A stretch of 64,000 nucleotides of DNA. It comes from Staphylococcus xylosus NJ (GTDB lineage: Bacteria; Bacillota; Bacilli; Staphylococcales; Staphylococcaceae). Of the stretch, positions 45,788 through 53,999 are shown one piece after another (the first letter of the stretch is position 1; each line of letters begins with the position of its first letter). The stretch spans positions 1 to 64,000 of the forward strand of contig NZ_ANMR01000015.1 of NCBI RefSeq assembly GCF_000338275.1, read 5' to 3'. A program made the position numbers and the translations under genes. The notes beneath the pieces were generated by a model. That model was not told where the DNA came from. It saw nothing but the letters and a program-made list of their open reading frames with translations, and searched no databases.

Positions 45788-46486
45788 ATGTTATATCAAC
45801 ATGGTACTTTAGGAACGTTAATGGCGGGTTTATTAGAAGGTACTGCAACAATTAATGAAATTTTAGAACATGGTGATTTAGGTATAGGAACACTCACTGG
45901 TTCTGATGGTGAAGTGATTATATTAGATAATCAAGCTTTTCATGCAAATGAATATGGAGAATTCAAGGAGTTGAAGGGCGATGAGCTAACACCTTTTGCA
46001 ACAGTTACGCCATTCCAACCAGACGATCAATTTGATGTTCGTAATATAACTGATTCTGAAACATTATTGAATAAAGTACAACAAAAGGCTTTAAGTGACA
46101 ATATTTTTATCGCTGTAAAAATAACTGGCAAATTTGAAATGGTACATGTGCGTATGATGCCAAAGCAAGAGAAACCCTATACGAAACTTATTGAATCTGC
46201 TAAACGTCAGCCAGAATTCACGCATGAACAAATAGATGGTACAATTGTTGGTTTTTATGCGCCCCAATTATTTCATGGTATAGCTGCTAGTGGCTTCCAC
46301 TTGCACTTTGTAGATAATCATAAATCAGTCGGAGGGCACGTACTAGATTTTGAAATGAATCATGGTATTGTTGAATTGAGTAATATAGAGACATTAGAAC
46401 AACATTTCCCAGTAAATAATCAAACTTTCTTAGAAGCAGATATTGATTATTCAAATGTAGAAGAAGATATTAAAGAAGCCGAGTAG
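45788..46486 (+). CDS. budA: alpha-acetolactate decarboxylase
   Basis: A 232-residue zinc enzyme converting acetolactate to acetoin, used to dispose of pyruvate and avoid acidification. MLYQHGTLGTLMAGLLEGT and LGIGTLTGSDGEVIILD are at the N-terminus. GTIVGFYAPQLFHGIAASGFHLHFVDNHKSVGGHV holds the three His zinc ligands, with the Glu after. The ATG at 45788 follows AGGAG at 10 nt; a longer frame to 45731 has no good site. The usual partner acetolactate synthase gene (alsS/budB) is not adjacent, so this copy stands alone. Confidence 0.93.
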   Translation: MLYQHGTLGTLMAGLLEGTATINEILEHGDLGIGTLTGSDGEVIILDNQAFHANEYGEFKELKGDELTPFATVTPFQPDDQFDVRNITDSETLLNKVQQKALSDNIFIAVKITGKFEMVHVRMMPKQEKPYTKLIESAKRQPEFTHEQIDGTIVGFYAPQLFHGIAASGFHLHFVDNHKSVGGHVLDFEMNHGIVELSNIETLEQHFPVNNQTFLEADIDYSNVEEDIKEAE

Positions 46487-46918
46487 AAATAGCGACCATT
46501 AATTTTTAGTTGAATAAGTTTAAAAGGGTTCATACTAATCACATCTAGAAGAATTTAAAAAAAGTGTTAAAATAGAGAAGTAATACTTCTAGATAAGTAT
46601 ATATATTTAAGATGACGTTATATATTTTATTAAACTAAATAAGTTAGGAACAAATTCACTAAATCATATGGCTATTTAATAATCACGCGTATTAATATAG
46701 TAAGTAATGTTACTTGTTGTTTAAGCTGGACATAGCAAATCGATTTTCTGACAATTAAGATGGCATGTTTCAATACAAGACTTTTAACTATTTAATCAGC
46801 CTTATGAGGGCGGGAATAGGAAATCACATCTTTGATTTCTGTCCCGCTCTATTTATGTGGCGAAAGATTTAATAAAATTATACATATCATTGTAAAATAA
46901 AAATAGAAAAGGAGATGT
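46487..46918. other. 430-nt intergenic region
   Basis: No supported gene. It contains an 8-bp dyad TCTAGAAG...CTTCTAGA (about 46544-46593) around a possible TAAAAT, and a copy of the dispersed palindrome (46806-46850) near its right end. Confidence 0.4.
46806..46850. repeat. dispersed intergenic palindrome, copy 5
   Basis: GAGGGCGGGAATAGGAAATCA and TGATTTCTGTCCCGCTC form an imperfect stem. It lies more than 300 nt after budA and just upstream of the FUSC gene, so terminating budA is not its obvious job. Confidence 0.65.
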
Positions 46919-48835
46919 TTGACCATATTGACTAATTATATAAAATCTTTACTACGGTTCGATTCGATGAAGATTGATGTATCAAAAGGAATTAGACAAT
47001 GTATCTTAATGTTAATTCCTTTACTTATTGGTTATGTCACTGGCTATTTTTCTATAGGGCTACTAATTTCAACTGGTACTTTGGCACATATCTATGTCTT
47101 TGGAGGTCCGGCTAAATCTAAATTACGCATGGTGCTTTTTTCAGCAATAGGTTTATCTTTAGCTATGGTTCTAGGAACTCTAACCGTTAGCCAACCAATC
47201 ATATTTGGTGTATTACTTTTAGTTGTTTCGGTAATACCATACTACATCTTTAGCTCTCTTAATATCCCTGGACCGTCTTCCACGTTTTTTATCGTTGCAT
47301 TTAGTTTGCCAATCAACTTACCTGTAGCCCCAGAAGAAGCTTTAACAAGAGGCTGCGCAATGTTTGTCGGAGGGCTATTAGCGACTGTTATTGTGATATT
47401 AGTAATATTGTTATCCAAAGAATCTACAGAGTCAAAAGCAATTAAAAATGATTACAATATTATCAAACAATTGATTTATAATTTTGATGATGCAAAGGCA
47501 TTTGCTAAAGCGTCACAATTTGCAGTAACGGCATTTAGAAATTCAGATATTCAACTCATCACATCAAGTACAGCGAAATCAAAAGAGTCAGCAGAGTTTC
47601 AGCGTCTGTTATTGTTACATAATACTGCACAAGGTATTCATTCAGAATTATTAGAGCTGAATGAAAAGGGTGCACGCCCGTTGCCAGAAGAAGTAAAAGA
47701 GATGGCAGATTATGTAATTAAACGTGTTTATTCGCATGGTAATACAACGCGTCAATGGACACAAAAAGTAGAAGTAGATGCTGTATACCAAAATTTAGTT
47801 GATAGTATTATTAAAGTAGATGCGATTATGAACGCAGACAGTGAACGTGTGGAACATGAAATAGATATTAGAGTACCAATTTATGGACAACGCATGATGC
47901 AAAATTTAACGTTAGATTCATTTGTATTTAGAAATGCAATACGTTATACCGTCATCATGGCAATTGCTATTTTTATAGCGCTCATGTTCGATTTTGAAAA
48001 AGCTTATTGGATTCCATTAAGTGCACATACTGTATTATTAGGATCCACTACATTGCATAGTTTTGAACGTGCAGGGGCTAGAGGAATTGGTACTATTATT
48101 GGTGTGTTATTCTTATCATTAATATTATTAGCAACGCCGCCAATTCCTGTAGCAATTATATTATTAGCTGTTGCAGCAGGCATAACTGAAATGTTCGTCG
48201 GTGCCAACTATTCGTTTGCAGTGATATTTATTACAATACAAGTTATTTTATTAAATGGACTTGCGTCTAATCATTTGACTATCTTAATTGCTTTACCAAG
48301 AGTAATAGATGTTATAGTAGGTATCCTCATTGCTGTTATTTGTTTGCTATTTATTGGGAGGAAAACAGCTTCATCTATGTTGCCAGATACTTTAGCAGCA
48401 GTTGCTAGAGATGAGGCATTAATTTTCCATTATCTATTCTCAAGTAATAAATATGCTTCAAGAGAACAAGATAAACATGAAATGCTAAAACTTAGCGTGA
48501 AATTAAATAATATGACGCAAGTTTATAATAGTGCAAACGGTGAAATATTTAGTGATAAAATGGTGATACAATACTATTATCCGAGTATTTATGCATTGGA
48601 AGAAATCAGTTTTATACTAACCAGAGCGTTAAGTAATGAACAGCGTTACCATATAGATGATGATACGATGGGAGACTATTTATTGGTTTTTGAGAATATT
48701 GCTAAACACTTTGAAAGAGGTAACCATATTCAATGGAAAACATTACCAAATTTACCTCAATATGCGCATATAAAAACGTCACTGCTGAGTATTCAAACTA
48801 ATTGTATGAATGTAAGGCAAGAGGCGTCATTATAA
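46919..48835 (+). CDS. FUSC-family (aromatic acid exporter-like) membrane protein
   Basis: About 638 residues in the layout of YccS/ArAE/FUSC exporters. A first block of about six membrane helices (GIRQCILMLIPLLIGYVTGYF to VIVILVILLSK) is followed by a soluble middle of about 170 residues. A second helix block repeats the first (RNAIRYTVIMAIAIFIALMFDFEKAYWIPLSAHTVLLG), then a cytosolic tail. AKAYWIPL-type residues are the FUSC signature. The start codon is poor: AAGGAG (46909-46914) lies 4 nt before TTG 46919 and 13 nt before TTG 46928. Substrate is unknown; efflux of aromatic acids is a family guess. Confidence 0.78.
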   Translation: MTILTNYIKSLLRFDSMKIDVSKGIRQCILMLIPLLIGYVTGYFSIGLLISTGTLAHIYVFGGPAKSKLRMVLFSAIGLSLAMVLGTLTVSQPIIFGVLLLVVSVIPYYIFSSLNIPGPSSTFFIVAFSLPINLPVAPEEALTRGCAMFVGGLLATVIVILVILLSKESTESKAIKNDYNIIKQLIYNFDDAKAFAKASQFAVTAFRNSDIQLITSSTAKSKESAEFQRLLLLHNTAQGIHSELLELNEKGARPLPEEVKEMADYVIKRVYSHGNTTRQWTQKVEVDAVYQNLVDSIIKVDAIMNADSERVEHEIDIRVPIYGQRMMQNLTLDSFVFRNAIRYTVIMAIAIFIALMFDFEKAYWIPLSAHTVLLGSTTLHSFERAGARGIGTIIGVLFLSLILLATPPIPVAIILLAVAAGITEMFVGANYSFAVIFITIQVILLNGLASNHLTILIALPRVIDVIVGILIAVICLLFIGRKTASSMLPDTLAAVARDEALIFHYLFSSNKYASREQDKHEMLKLSVKLNNMTQVYNSANGEIFSDKMVIQYYYPSIYALEEISFILTRALSNEQRYHIDDDTMGDYLLVFENIAKHFERGNHIQWKTLPNLPQYAHIKTSLLSIQTNCMNVRQEASL

Positions 48836-48850
48836 CTAAATCTATAAAAT

Positions 48851-48890
48851 AAGCCACCCTTTGCTACTTTGTTAGCATTAAGGGTGGCTT
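48851..48890. terminator. bidirectional terminator
   Basis: AAGCCACCCTT (48851-48861)/AAGGGTGGCTT (48880-48890) with an inner TGCTA/TAGCA dyad, then GTTTTA. It lies between the FUSC gene and the convergent operon on the minus strand. Confidence 0.8.
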
Positions 48891-48983
48891 GTTTTATAGA
48901 GAACCTCAGTTCTTATATTGAATATAATAAGGTGGAGTAGACTTCGGTTTGTCTTGGGTTAGACTGTCGGTAAGTGTAGGGAA

Positions 48984-49751
48984 CTAATTACTATTATTAT
49001 ATTCCTTAGCCTTTGCTTCGCTTTCTTGTTTTTTCGTTTTGATTGCATCTTGAGCATCTTCTTCTCTCTCAGCACGTTCTTTTTCATCTTCGTCCATCTT
49101 TTGATACCGTTGTTTTTGTCGATAACCATATGTACTTTCTAATATCTGTGATTCATTATTTAAACCAGCCCCAATTGCGCCAGCAACGGTGGAAATAGAA
49201 GTTGCAAACCATGCGAGATTAATATAAGTAATGAAGTTAGCAGAGCCTTTTAACTGTAGCGTTTGTCCTAAATAATCTGGTGGTAACACTACTAGTGAAG
49301 CCAATAAAAAAAGACAAAATAAAATTAAGTAATAAAAAACAATAGATACAGTTAAAGTTAAAGTAGTTGTTAAATTATATAACATTGTTATTTGTTTATT
49401 GTTACTTTCTGTTGGTGATTCCCATAAATTATGTGCAACAATAATCCAAACCATCATACCTAAAATGGCAACCAACATAATTAATAGCATACGCCATGCA
49501 GAGTAAACAAAACTTAAATTCCACATCGTTGTAAAAACAATACCAAAAGCGCCAGTGGTGAAGGCGATCGCAACTATATTACTAAGACTTTTTAACATAT
49601 TAAATGGATTATTTGCAAATGTCATACCACTAATTAAGCGAAATGAACCTTTTGTACTTGAAGAAACGTAATATAACGTGTGTTGAGAATTGGTATCTTT
49701 AAAGTATTCAGTTTTTGTGACTAAGTTTGAAAAGGGGAATTGAGCATTCAA
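48984..49751 (-). CDS. C-terminal membrane half of a split two-domain protein, unknown function
   Basis: 255 codons from TTG 49751, immediately and in frame after the UAA that ends the preceding gene. It contains the domain start STKGSFRLISGMTFANNPF, about four to five membrane segments (roughly residues 50-190) and a charged, coiled-coil-like tail (QKMDEDEKERAEREEDAQ). It aligns by eye with the second half of the 386-residue protein encoded upstream (STTLGWFHLIAGMTYANEPW). No Shine-Dalgarno precedes the TTG. It is thus either the distal part of a gene broken by a nonsense codon, or made by readthrough or coupling. I do not recognise the family. Confidence 0.6.
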   Translation of the reverse strand: MNAQFPFSNLVTKTEYFKDTNSQHTLYYVSSSTKGSFRLISGMTFANNPFNMLKSLSNIVAIAFTTGAFGIVFTTMWNLSFVYSAWRMLLIMLVAILGMMVWIIVAHNLWESPTESNNKQITMLYNLTTTLTLTVSIVFYYLILFCLFLLASLVVLPPDYLGQTLQLKGSANFITYINLAWFATSISTVAGAIGAGLNNESQILESTYGYRQKQRYQKMDEDEKERAEREEDAQDAIKTKKQESEAKAKEYNNSN

Positions 49752-50201
49752 TTATTGTTCACTTTCATCTTCAACTTCCATTTGTTTCATAGTTGAGTCC
49801 TTATATTCATTAATAGCTTCAATGATACCTAATATAGAGCGTTGGAGTCGTTTTTTTATAGGGCGCCAACCGTAAGAAGGTATAGAAATTAAACTTGCGC
49901 CATTGCTACTATTGATATCAAACGCGACAGCATTTCCGTTTCTAATGATGGGTAAATCGGTTAGGCCAATTGTATATTGCCATTCATTGTTATTTTGGTA
50001 ATCAGAAATCTTACGAAATATTTTTTGAACAGTTTCAGCAGAACCAGTAAGAGGGTCGATGATTGTCTCAATTTGCCATTCATTATCTTCAGAAAAATAT
50101 GAAGCAAGCAATTCTGGTAGCTCTTTTTTTAGATGATAAGCAATTTTTTCAGTTACGCCTGGAGCTGCAACTAAGCCGATTTTCAGGATATTACTACACA
50201 T
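49752..50201 (-). CDS. N-terminal soluble half of a split two-domain protein, unknown function
   Basis: 149 codons from ATG 50201, whose A is shared with the TGA of the upstream gene; GAGGAG lies 8 nt before it, so translation is coupled. The sequence ILKIGLVAAPGVTEKIAYHLKKELPELL, IIDPLTGSAETVQKIFRKI, WQYTIGLTDLPI and AVAFDINSSNGASLISIPSYGW corresponds segment by segment to the N-terminal domain of the upstream 386-residue protein (ITVGLIPSPDM, ...WDYAVCITDLPNF, VVCDINYDNNIALISLPVLG). The frame stops at a UAA (49752-49754) in the interdomain linker and continues open in the same frame. The product is unrecognised. Confidence 0.65.
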   Translation of the reverse strand: MCSNILKIGLVAAPGVTEKIAYHLKKELPELLASYFSEDNEWQIETIIDPLTGSAETVQKIFRKISDYQNNNEWQYTIGLTDLPIIRNGNAVAFDINSSNGASLISIPSYGWRPIKKRLQRSILGIIEAINEYKDSTMKQMEVEDESEQ

Positions 50202-51361
50202 CAATTACGCTCCTCTCTATGTGTTTGTTTTTCTCCTACGTAAGAGTGATGTTCTTCGTGTTTACCATAAATATCTTCTTCTTCTTGTTCTAACTGTTTA
50301 TTTCTATAATATTGCCTAAATGAATAAGTTACACGCTTAATTTTCTCTGCATTCTCCACTGTTGAACTCATTGCTCCTGCCAAGATACCTAGAGAAGTTA
50401 TAAACCAAATTAAATTAATATAGTTAATTAAAGTAGGTTCTTTACTGTTAAGTGTTGTCCAGTTTGAAAATAATTCTGGTGGGACAAAGAGTAAAGTACT
50501 AACTGTTAGTAGTAGAAATAAGCTTAAAAAGTTAAAGAGCGTGATGGTAATTAAAGTGGTCACTGTAGTGAAATTATAAATATATCTATATAGTTTTTGA
50601 GTTTTAGGGCTTTGTCGTTCCCATAAACTATAAGAATAAATTAGCCAACCCACCATCCCGAATATAGACAACAGCGTAAGTAATATAAAACGCCAATAAT
50701 TATAATCTAAACTTAAATCCCACGGGGTAGAAAAAATTGAAATATAGGTTCCTGTAGCGAAAGAAACTGAAATTATTTTTTTGAAATCAAAAATTGCAGA
50801 CCATGGTTCGTTGGCGTAAGTCATTCCAGCTATCAAATGAAACCATCCTAAAGTGGTAGACTTTACAACGATGCGTTCGTGATTTTGATCATCGGTGTCT
50901 TCATTAGGTATTACAGTATTGAATTGAGTTAATTTAAAGTCTCTCTTATTTAGAAGTTGTTGGTCAGAACTGCCATTGTGTAATAATTGAATGACATAGG
51001 TAATGAAATGTTTCAACTTCTTTTTAAGTTTAATTGAGCCTAAGACGGGCAATGAGATAAGTGCAATATTATTGTCATAATTAATATCACAGACAACTGT
51101 TTTATGATTAGAAAAGTTGGGCAAATCAGTAATACAAACGGCGTAATCCCATTGTTTTTGCTTTTTCATGTTAGCTGCTATATCCATTGCTTTGTCCATA
51201 TGTTCAGCAGTACCAACTATAGAAGCAACATGCTTATCAAAGCGCCAATCTTCATAATTTGTCTGTTCCTGAATTGCTCTCGGTAATTCATCGTATATTT
51301 TATTTATCATTTTATGTGGCATATCAGGTGAAGGGATTAAACCAACTGTGATATTTGCCAT
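50201..51361 (-). CDS. two-domain membrane protein of unknown function, intact paralogue
   Basis: 386 residues from ATG 51361, which has a strong GGAGGGG five nt upstream; the frame is open to 51439 but without a comparable site. The N-terminal domain (about 1-135) looks soluble and alpha/beta, with ITVGLIPSPDMPHKMINKI, YAVCITDLPNF and VVCDINYDNNIALISLP. A linker leads to LGWFHLIAGMTYANEPW, then about five membrane helices (roughly 190-345) and a basic/acidic tail with EQEEEDIYGKHEEHH. The following split gene encodes the same architecture, so this is a tandem duplication. No known catalytic motif is visible. Confidence 0.75.
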   Translation of the reverse strand: MANITVGLIPSPDMPHKMINKIYDELPRAIQEQTNYEDWRFDKHVASIVGTAEHMDKAMDIAANMKKQKQWDYAVCITDLPNFSNHKTVVCDINYDNNIALISLPVLGSIKLKKKLKHFITYVIQLLHNGSSDQQLLNKRDFKLTQFNTVIPNEDTDDQNHERIVVKSTTLGWFHLIAGMTYANEPWSAIFDFKKIISVSFATGTYISIFSTPWDLSLDYNYWRFILLTLLSIFGMVGWLIYSYSLWERQSPKTQKLYRYIYNFTTVTTLITITLFNFLSLFLLLTVSTLLFVPPELFSNWTTLNSKEPTLINYINLIWFITSLGILAGAMSSTVENAEKIKRVTYSFRQYYRNKQLEQEEEDIYGKHEEHHSYVGEKQTHREERN

Positions 51362-51544
51362 AAAAGCCCCTCCAGTATGTATAGAATTTATCAACTTCAT
51401 ATATGTACTACAATTCCCTTTATGACAACGAGTAATCATTATTAGCTTTACATTCTATAAAATGAGTTGAGTGCAATGAACAGTTTATACTAATTTATTA
51501 GTGGTAAACAATAAACAAGAATAAAAAGATTGGAAGTGGTGTTC

Positions 51545-51958
51545 ATGCCTTGGACAATGGAAGATTATCCTCAAAGTTGGAAAAATTTTGATGAGTTAGA
51601 ACGCAAAAAGGCAATTGATATAGGTAACGCTATGTTAAAAGATGGTTATAAAGAAGAAAACGTAATTCCTATCGCAACCAAACAAGCCGAATCATGGTAT
51701 AAAGATGCCTCAGACAGTGAATTAAAAGAATTAAAAAACAAAAAAATTACACAGCATAAACAAGATGACTCAGCCAATCCGAAATTAAATCAAAAAGATG
51801 TACATGTATATTATGAAGACGACGAATGGAAAGTTAAATCAGATGGAGCGAAACAAGCCTCAGATACCTTTCCAAAAAAAGAAGATGCAATGAAACGAGC
51901 ACGTAATATTACAGATAATAGAGAAACAGAAATTATAGAGCATAAAAAAGATGAATAA
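51545..51958 (+). CDS. small DUF2188-like protein with ChaB-like N-terminus
   Basis: A 137-residue, very hydrophilic protein. The N-terminal half PWTMEDYPQSWKNFDELERKKAIDIGNAML resembles ChaB-type helical domains. The C-terminal half VHVYYEDDEWKVKSDGAKQASDTFPKKEDAMKRARNI reads as a DUF2188 repeat (a conserved W followed by A..A...F..K.EA). It probably binds nucleic acid or acts in stress survival, but no function is established. ATG 51545 has GGAAGTGG upstream; a frame start 15 nt earlier is less likely. It is divergent from the two-domain membrane protein operon. Confidence 0.75.
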   Translation: MPWTMEDYPQSWKNFDELERKKAIDIGNAMLKDGYKEENVIPIATKQAESWYKDASDSELKELKNKKITQHKQDDSANPKLNQKDVHVYYEDDEWKVKSDGAKQASDTFPKKEDAMKRARNITDNRETEIIEHKKDE

Positions 51959-52285
51959 CTAAATGTATTATTCATAAGATTATATAATCGTTGAAATAGT
52001 AAAACAGTTTTTGACATAAGTAGATGTTGAGGACGATTTAGTCTTTAATTCTTAGCCATACGCGTTGGGGCGGGACGGTGAAATCATTTCAGCAAAAATT
52101 GATTTCTGTCTTGCTCTTTTTATTTGTAATTACATGAATAATAATTGACTAAATTAAATAAAGTTTGGCAATCATTGCGCGTTCAATATGGTGGAAATTA
52201 TAGAGAAGTTTAGCTTTATATTTAAATTATAAATTAGAATTAGCTATAATGCTCTGTAAGAAGTGATTAATTGGAGGTACGAAAT
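51959..52285. other. intergenic region with palindrome copy 6
   Basis: 330 nt without a supported gene. Apart from the palindrome at 52067-52117 it is AT-rich. The relP promoter must lie in the last 150 nt, but I cannot fix it. Confidence 0.4.
52067..52117. repeat. dispersed intergenic palindrome, copy 6
   Basis: GGGGCGGGACGGTGAAATCATT pairs with AATTGATTTCTGTCTTGCTC with several wobbles, then TTTTTAT. The same GAAATCA...TGATTTC core is present. Confidence 0.65.
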
Positions 52286-52981
52286 ATGTACATAGAACGT
52301 AAACCTTCGTTAAATGTAGACGACTTGAAGGAAGAATTTAAAGAAAGTATCGACCATATCAATGAGTCGGAAGAGGCTCTTGAAATGGTTGTTGGTTTTG
52401 TTGCCTTGGAACAACTATATTCTTCAGCATTAAAAGAAGTAAGTACAAAACTAGATATATTAGATGATCAATTTCAGCAGATGTACAAACATAACCCAAT
52501 ACATCATATGGAACGTCGTGTTAAAGAGATGAGAAGTTTGATAAACAAATTAGCACGTAAGGGTTGTGATATAAGTACAGAATCTGCAAAAGAGAATATA
52601 TTAGATGTAGCTGGTATCCGTGTAGTTTGTAATTATTTGGATGATATTTATGTGATTGAAGATTTATTGCTTAAACAGGCAGATGTTAATTTGATAAAGC
52701 GTAAAGATTATATTGAATATCCGAAAGAAAATGGATATCGGAGTTTGCATATTGTAGTGACTATCCCCGTTTACTTAGCGCATTCTATGGAACTTGTACC
52801 AGTAGAAATACAAATAAGAACAATAGGAATGGATATGTGGGCTAGCCTAGAACATAAAATTCGTTATAAAAACAGTGAAAATACAGAAAAATATAGAGCT
52901 GTATTGAAGCAATGTGCAACAGATATTACTTCTGTAGAAGGCAAATTACAAGATATATATTCAGAAGTATTTAAAAATTAA
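52286..52981 (+). CDS. relP: small alarmone synthetase RelP ((p)ppGpp synthase)
   Basis: A 231-residue single-domain synthetase that makes (p)ppGpp from ATP and GDP/GTP. The RelA/SpoT synthase signatures are present: [38 protein letters not shown] and [23 protein letters not shown]. There is no hydrolase or ACT domain. GGAGGT sits 8 nt before ATG 52286. The gene order relP-MerR-gntR-gntK-gntP is that of S. aureus, which identifies it as RelP rather than RelQ. RelP there responds to cell-wall stress. Confidence 0.9.
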   Translation: MYIERKPSLNVDDLKEEFKESIDHINESEEALEMVVGFVALEQLYSSALKEVSTKLDILDDQFQQMYKHNPIHHMERRVKEMRSLINKLARKGCDISTESAKENILDVAGIRVVCNYLDDIYVIEDLLLKQADVNLIKRKDYIEYPKENGYRSLHIVVTIPVYLAHSMELVPVEIQIRTIGMDMWASLEHKIRYKNSENTEKYRAVLKQCATDITSVEGKLQDIYSEVFKN

Positions 52982-53043
52982 ATGAATTGCTTGCTGATTA
53001 CGTAACGTCATCATGTATATTTTTATTGAGGAGGTGTAAAAAT

Positions 53044-53763
53044 ATGACTCAATATCAAACAGGTGAATTAGCAAAGCAATGTGATGTCTCAATAAGAACA
53101 ATTCAATATTATGATAGAAAGGGCTTAATAACTTCAACTAAGACTGAACAGAATGGAAGACGAGTGTTTGACGAGCAAAGTAAGCAGGACTTAGAAATAA
53201 TTTTAATCCTTAAGCGATTTGGATTTAGTTTGAAAGATATTAAAAAAATTACCGTAGAAGAGAATAAATTAAAGTCGGTACGATCAATGATTGAACAAAG
53301 AGCATTAAATATAGAATATGAAATTCAGAGGAACCAAATGCTTTTATCAGAAATAAAGCAATTTAAAAATTATATCGATAAAGATTCTCAGGCACCATTA
53401 AATAAATTATTAGAAACTAATCAATATGTAACAAATAAAGGTAACATGAACATATTGACTCGTTCAATCATATATAGAGTGTTACCAGTTGTGATTGTAC
53501 AATATACAGCCCTATTAGCAAGCGTTATTACGAGAAAATGGTGGCCCAGTATTAGTGTATTACCGTTTTTAATAGCTTTTGCTGTCTATTTTACACGTTT
53601 TATCTATAAGCATTTGATGTATGTTTGTCCAAATTGCCAGGAGGTTTTTAAGCCAAATATAAAGTCTTGGCTCTTTGCATCGCACACGCCAAAGACTAGA
53701 AAACTACAGTGTCCTAATTGCTGTGAGACTAGTCATTGTATGGCAATAAGACAGAAAATGTAA
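53044..53763 (+). CDS. MerR-family regulator with membrane anchor and zinc-ribbon-like tail
   Basis: 239 residues. An N-terminal MerR winged helix (YQTGELAKQCDVSIRTIQYYDRKGLI, residues 4-30) is followed by a coiled coil to about 115. Then come two membrane segments (roughly 140-160 and 168-185, separated by RKWWPS). The C-terminus has paired CPNC motifs (VCPNCQEVF and QCPNCCETSHC) that look able to bind zinc. This is a one-component membrane-bound regulator, not a standard soluble MerR. GAGGAGGTG precedes ATG 53044, 62 nt after relP, so it may be in the relP transcript. Its signal is unknown. Confidence 0.82.
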   Translation: MTQYQTGELAKQCDVSIRTIQYYDRKGLITSTKTEQNGRRVFDEQSKQDLEIILILKRFGFSLKDIKKITVEENKLKSVRSMIEQRALNIEYEIQRNQMLLSEIKQFKNYIDKDSQAPLNKLLETNQYVTNKGNMNILTRSIIYRVLPVVIVQYTALLASVITRKWWPSISVLPFLIAFAVYFTRFIYKHLMYVCPNCQEVFKPNIKSWLFASHTPKTRKLQCPNCCETSHCMAIRQKM

Positions 53764-53848
53764 AAATTTAAACGCGTTAAAACAAGTTTAATTATATTAA
53801 AAAATACAAGAGTTTACACATCTGTATTAGCCTTAATAAAAAATTTTT

Positions 53849-53890
53849 ACCGGCATATTAGGTTTGAAAAACCTGATGTGCCGGTTTTTT
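53849..53890 (+). terminator. terminator downstream of the MerR gene
   Basis: ACCGGCATATTAGGTTT and AAACCTGATGTGCCGGT form a long stem with minor mismatch and a GAA-type loop, followed by TTTTTATG. Confidence 0.85.
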
Positions 53891-53916
53891 ATGATGTAAA
53901 GCATATCAATCAATAG

Positions 53917-53932
53917 TTGCAAGCGCTTGCAA
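53917..53932. promoter_or_regulatory. cre-like 16-bp perfect palindrome upstream of gntR
   Basis: TTGCAAGCGCTTGCAA is fully palindromic and contains the LacI/GalR-family core AAGCGCTT. It deviates from the cre consensus only at the two W positions. CcpA control of the gnt operon is likely; another LacI-type regulator is possible. Confidence 0.65.
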
Positions 53933-53953
53933 TATTGAAGGTTGTGTATTACC

Positions 53954-53971
53954 ATACTTGTATACAAGTAT
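53954..53971. promoter_or_regulatory. GntR operator
   Basis: ATACTTGTATACAAGTAT is a perfect 18-bp palindrome matching the operator described for Bacillus subtilis GntR. It lies 29-46 nt before the gntR start and indicates gluconate-inducible autorepression. Confidence 0.85.
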
Positions 53972-53999
53972 ATCGTATTGATAAAGAGGTGATATTTTA

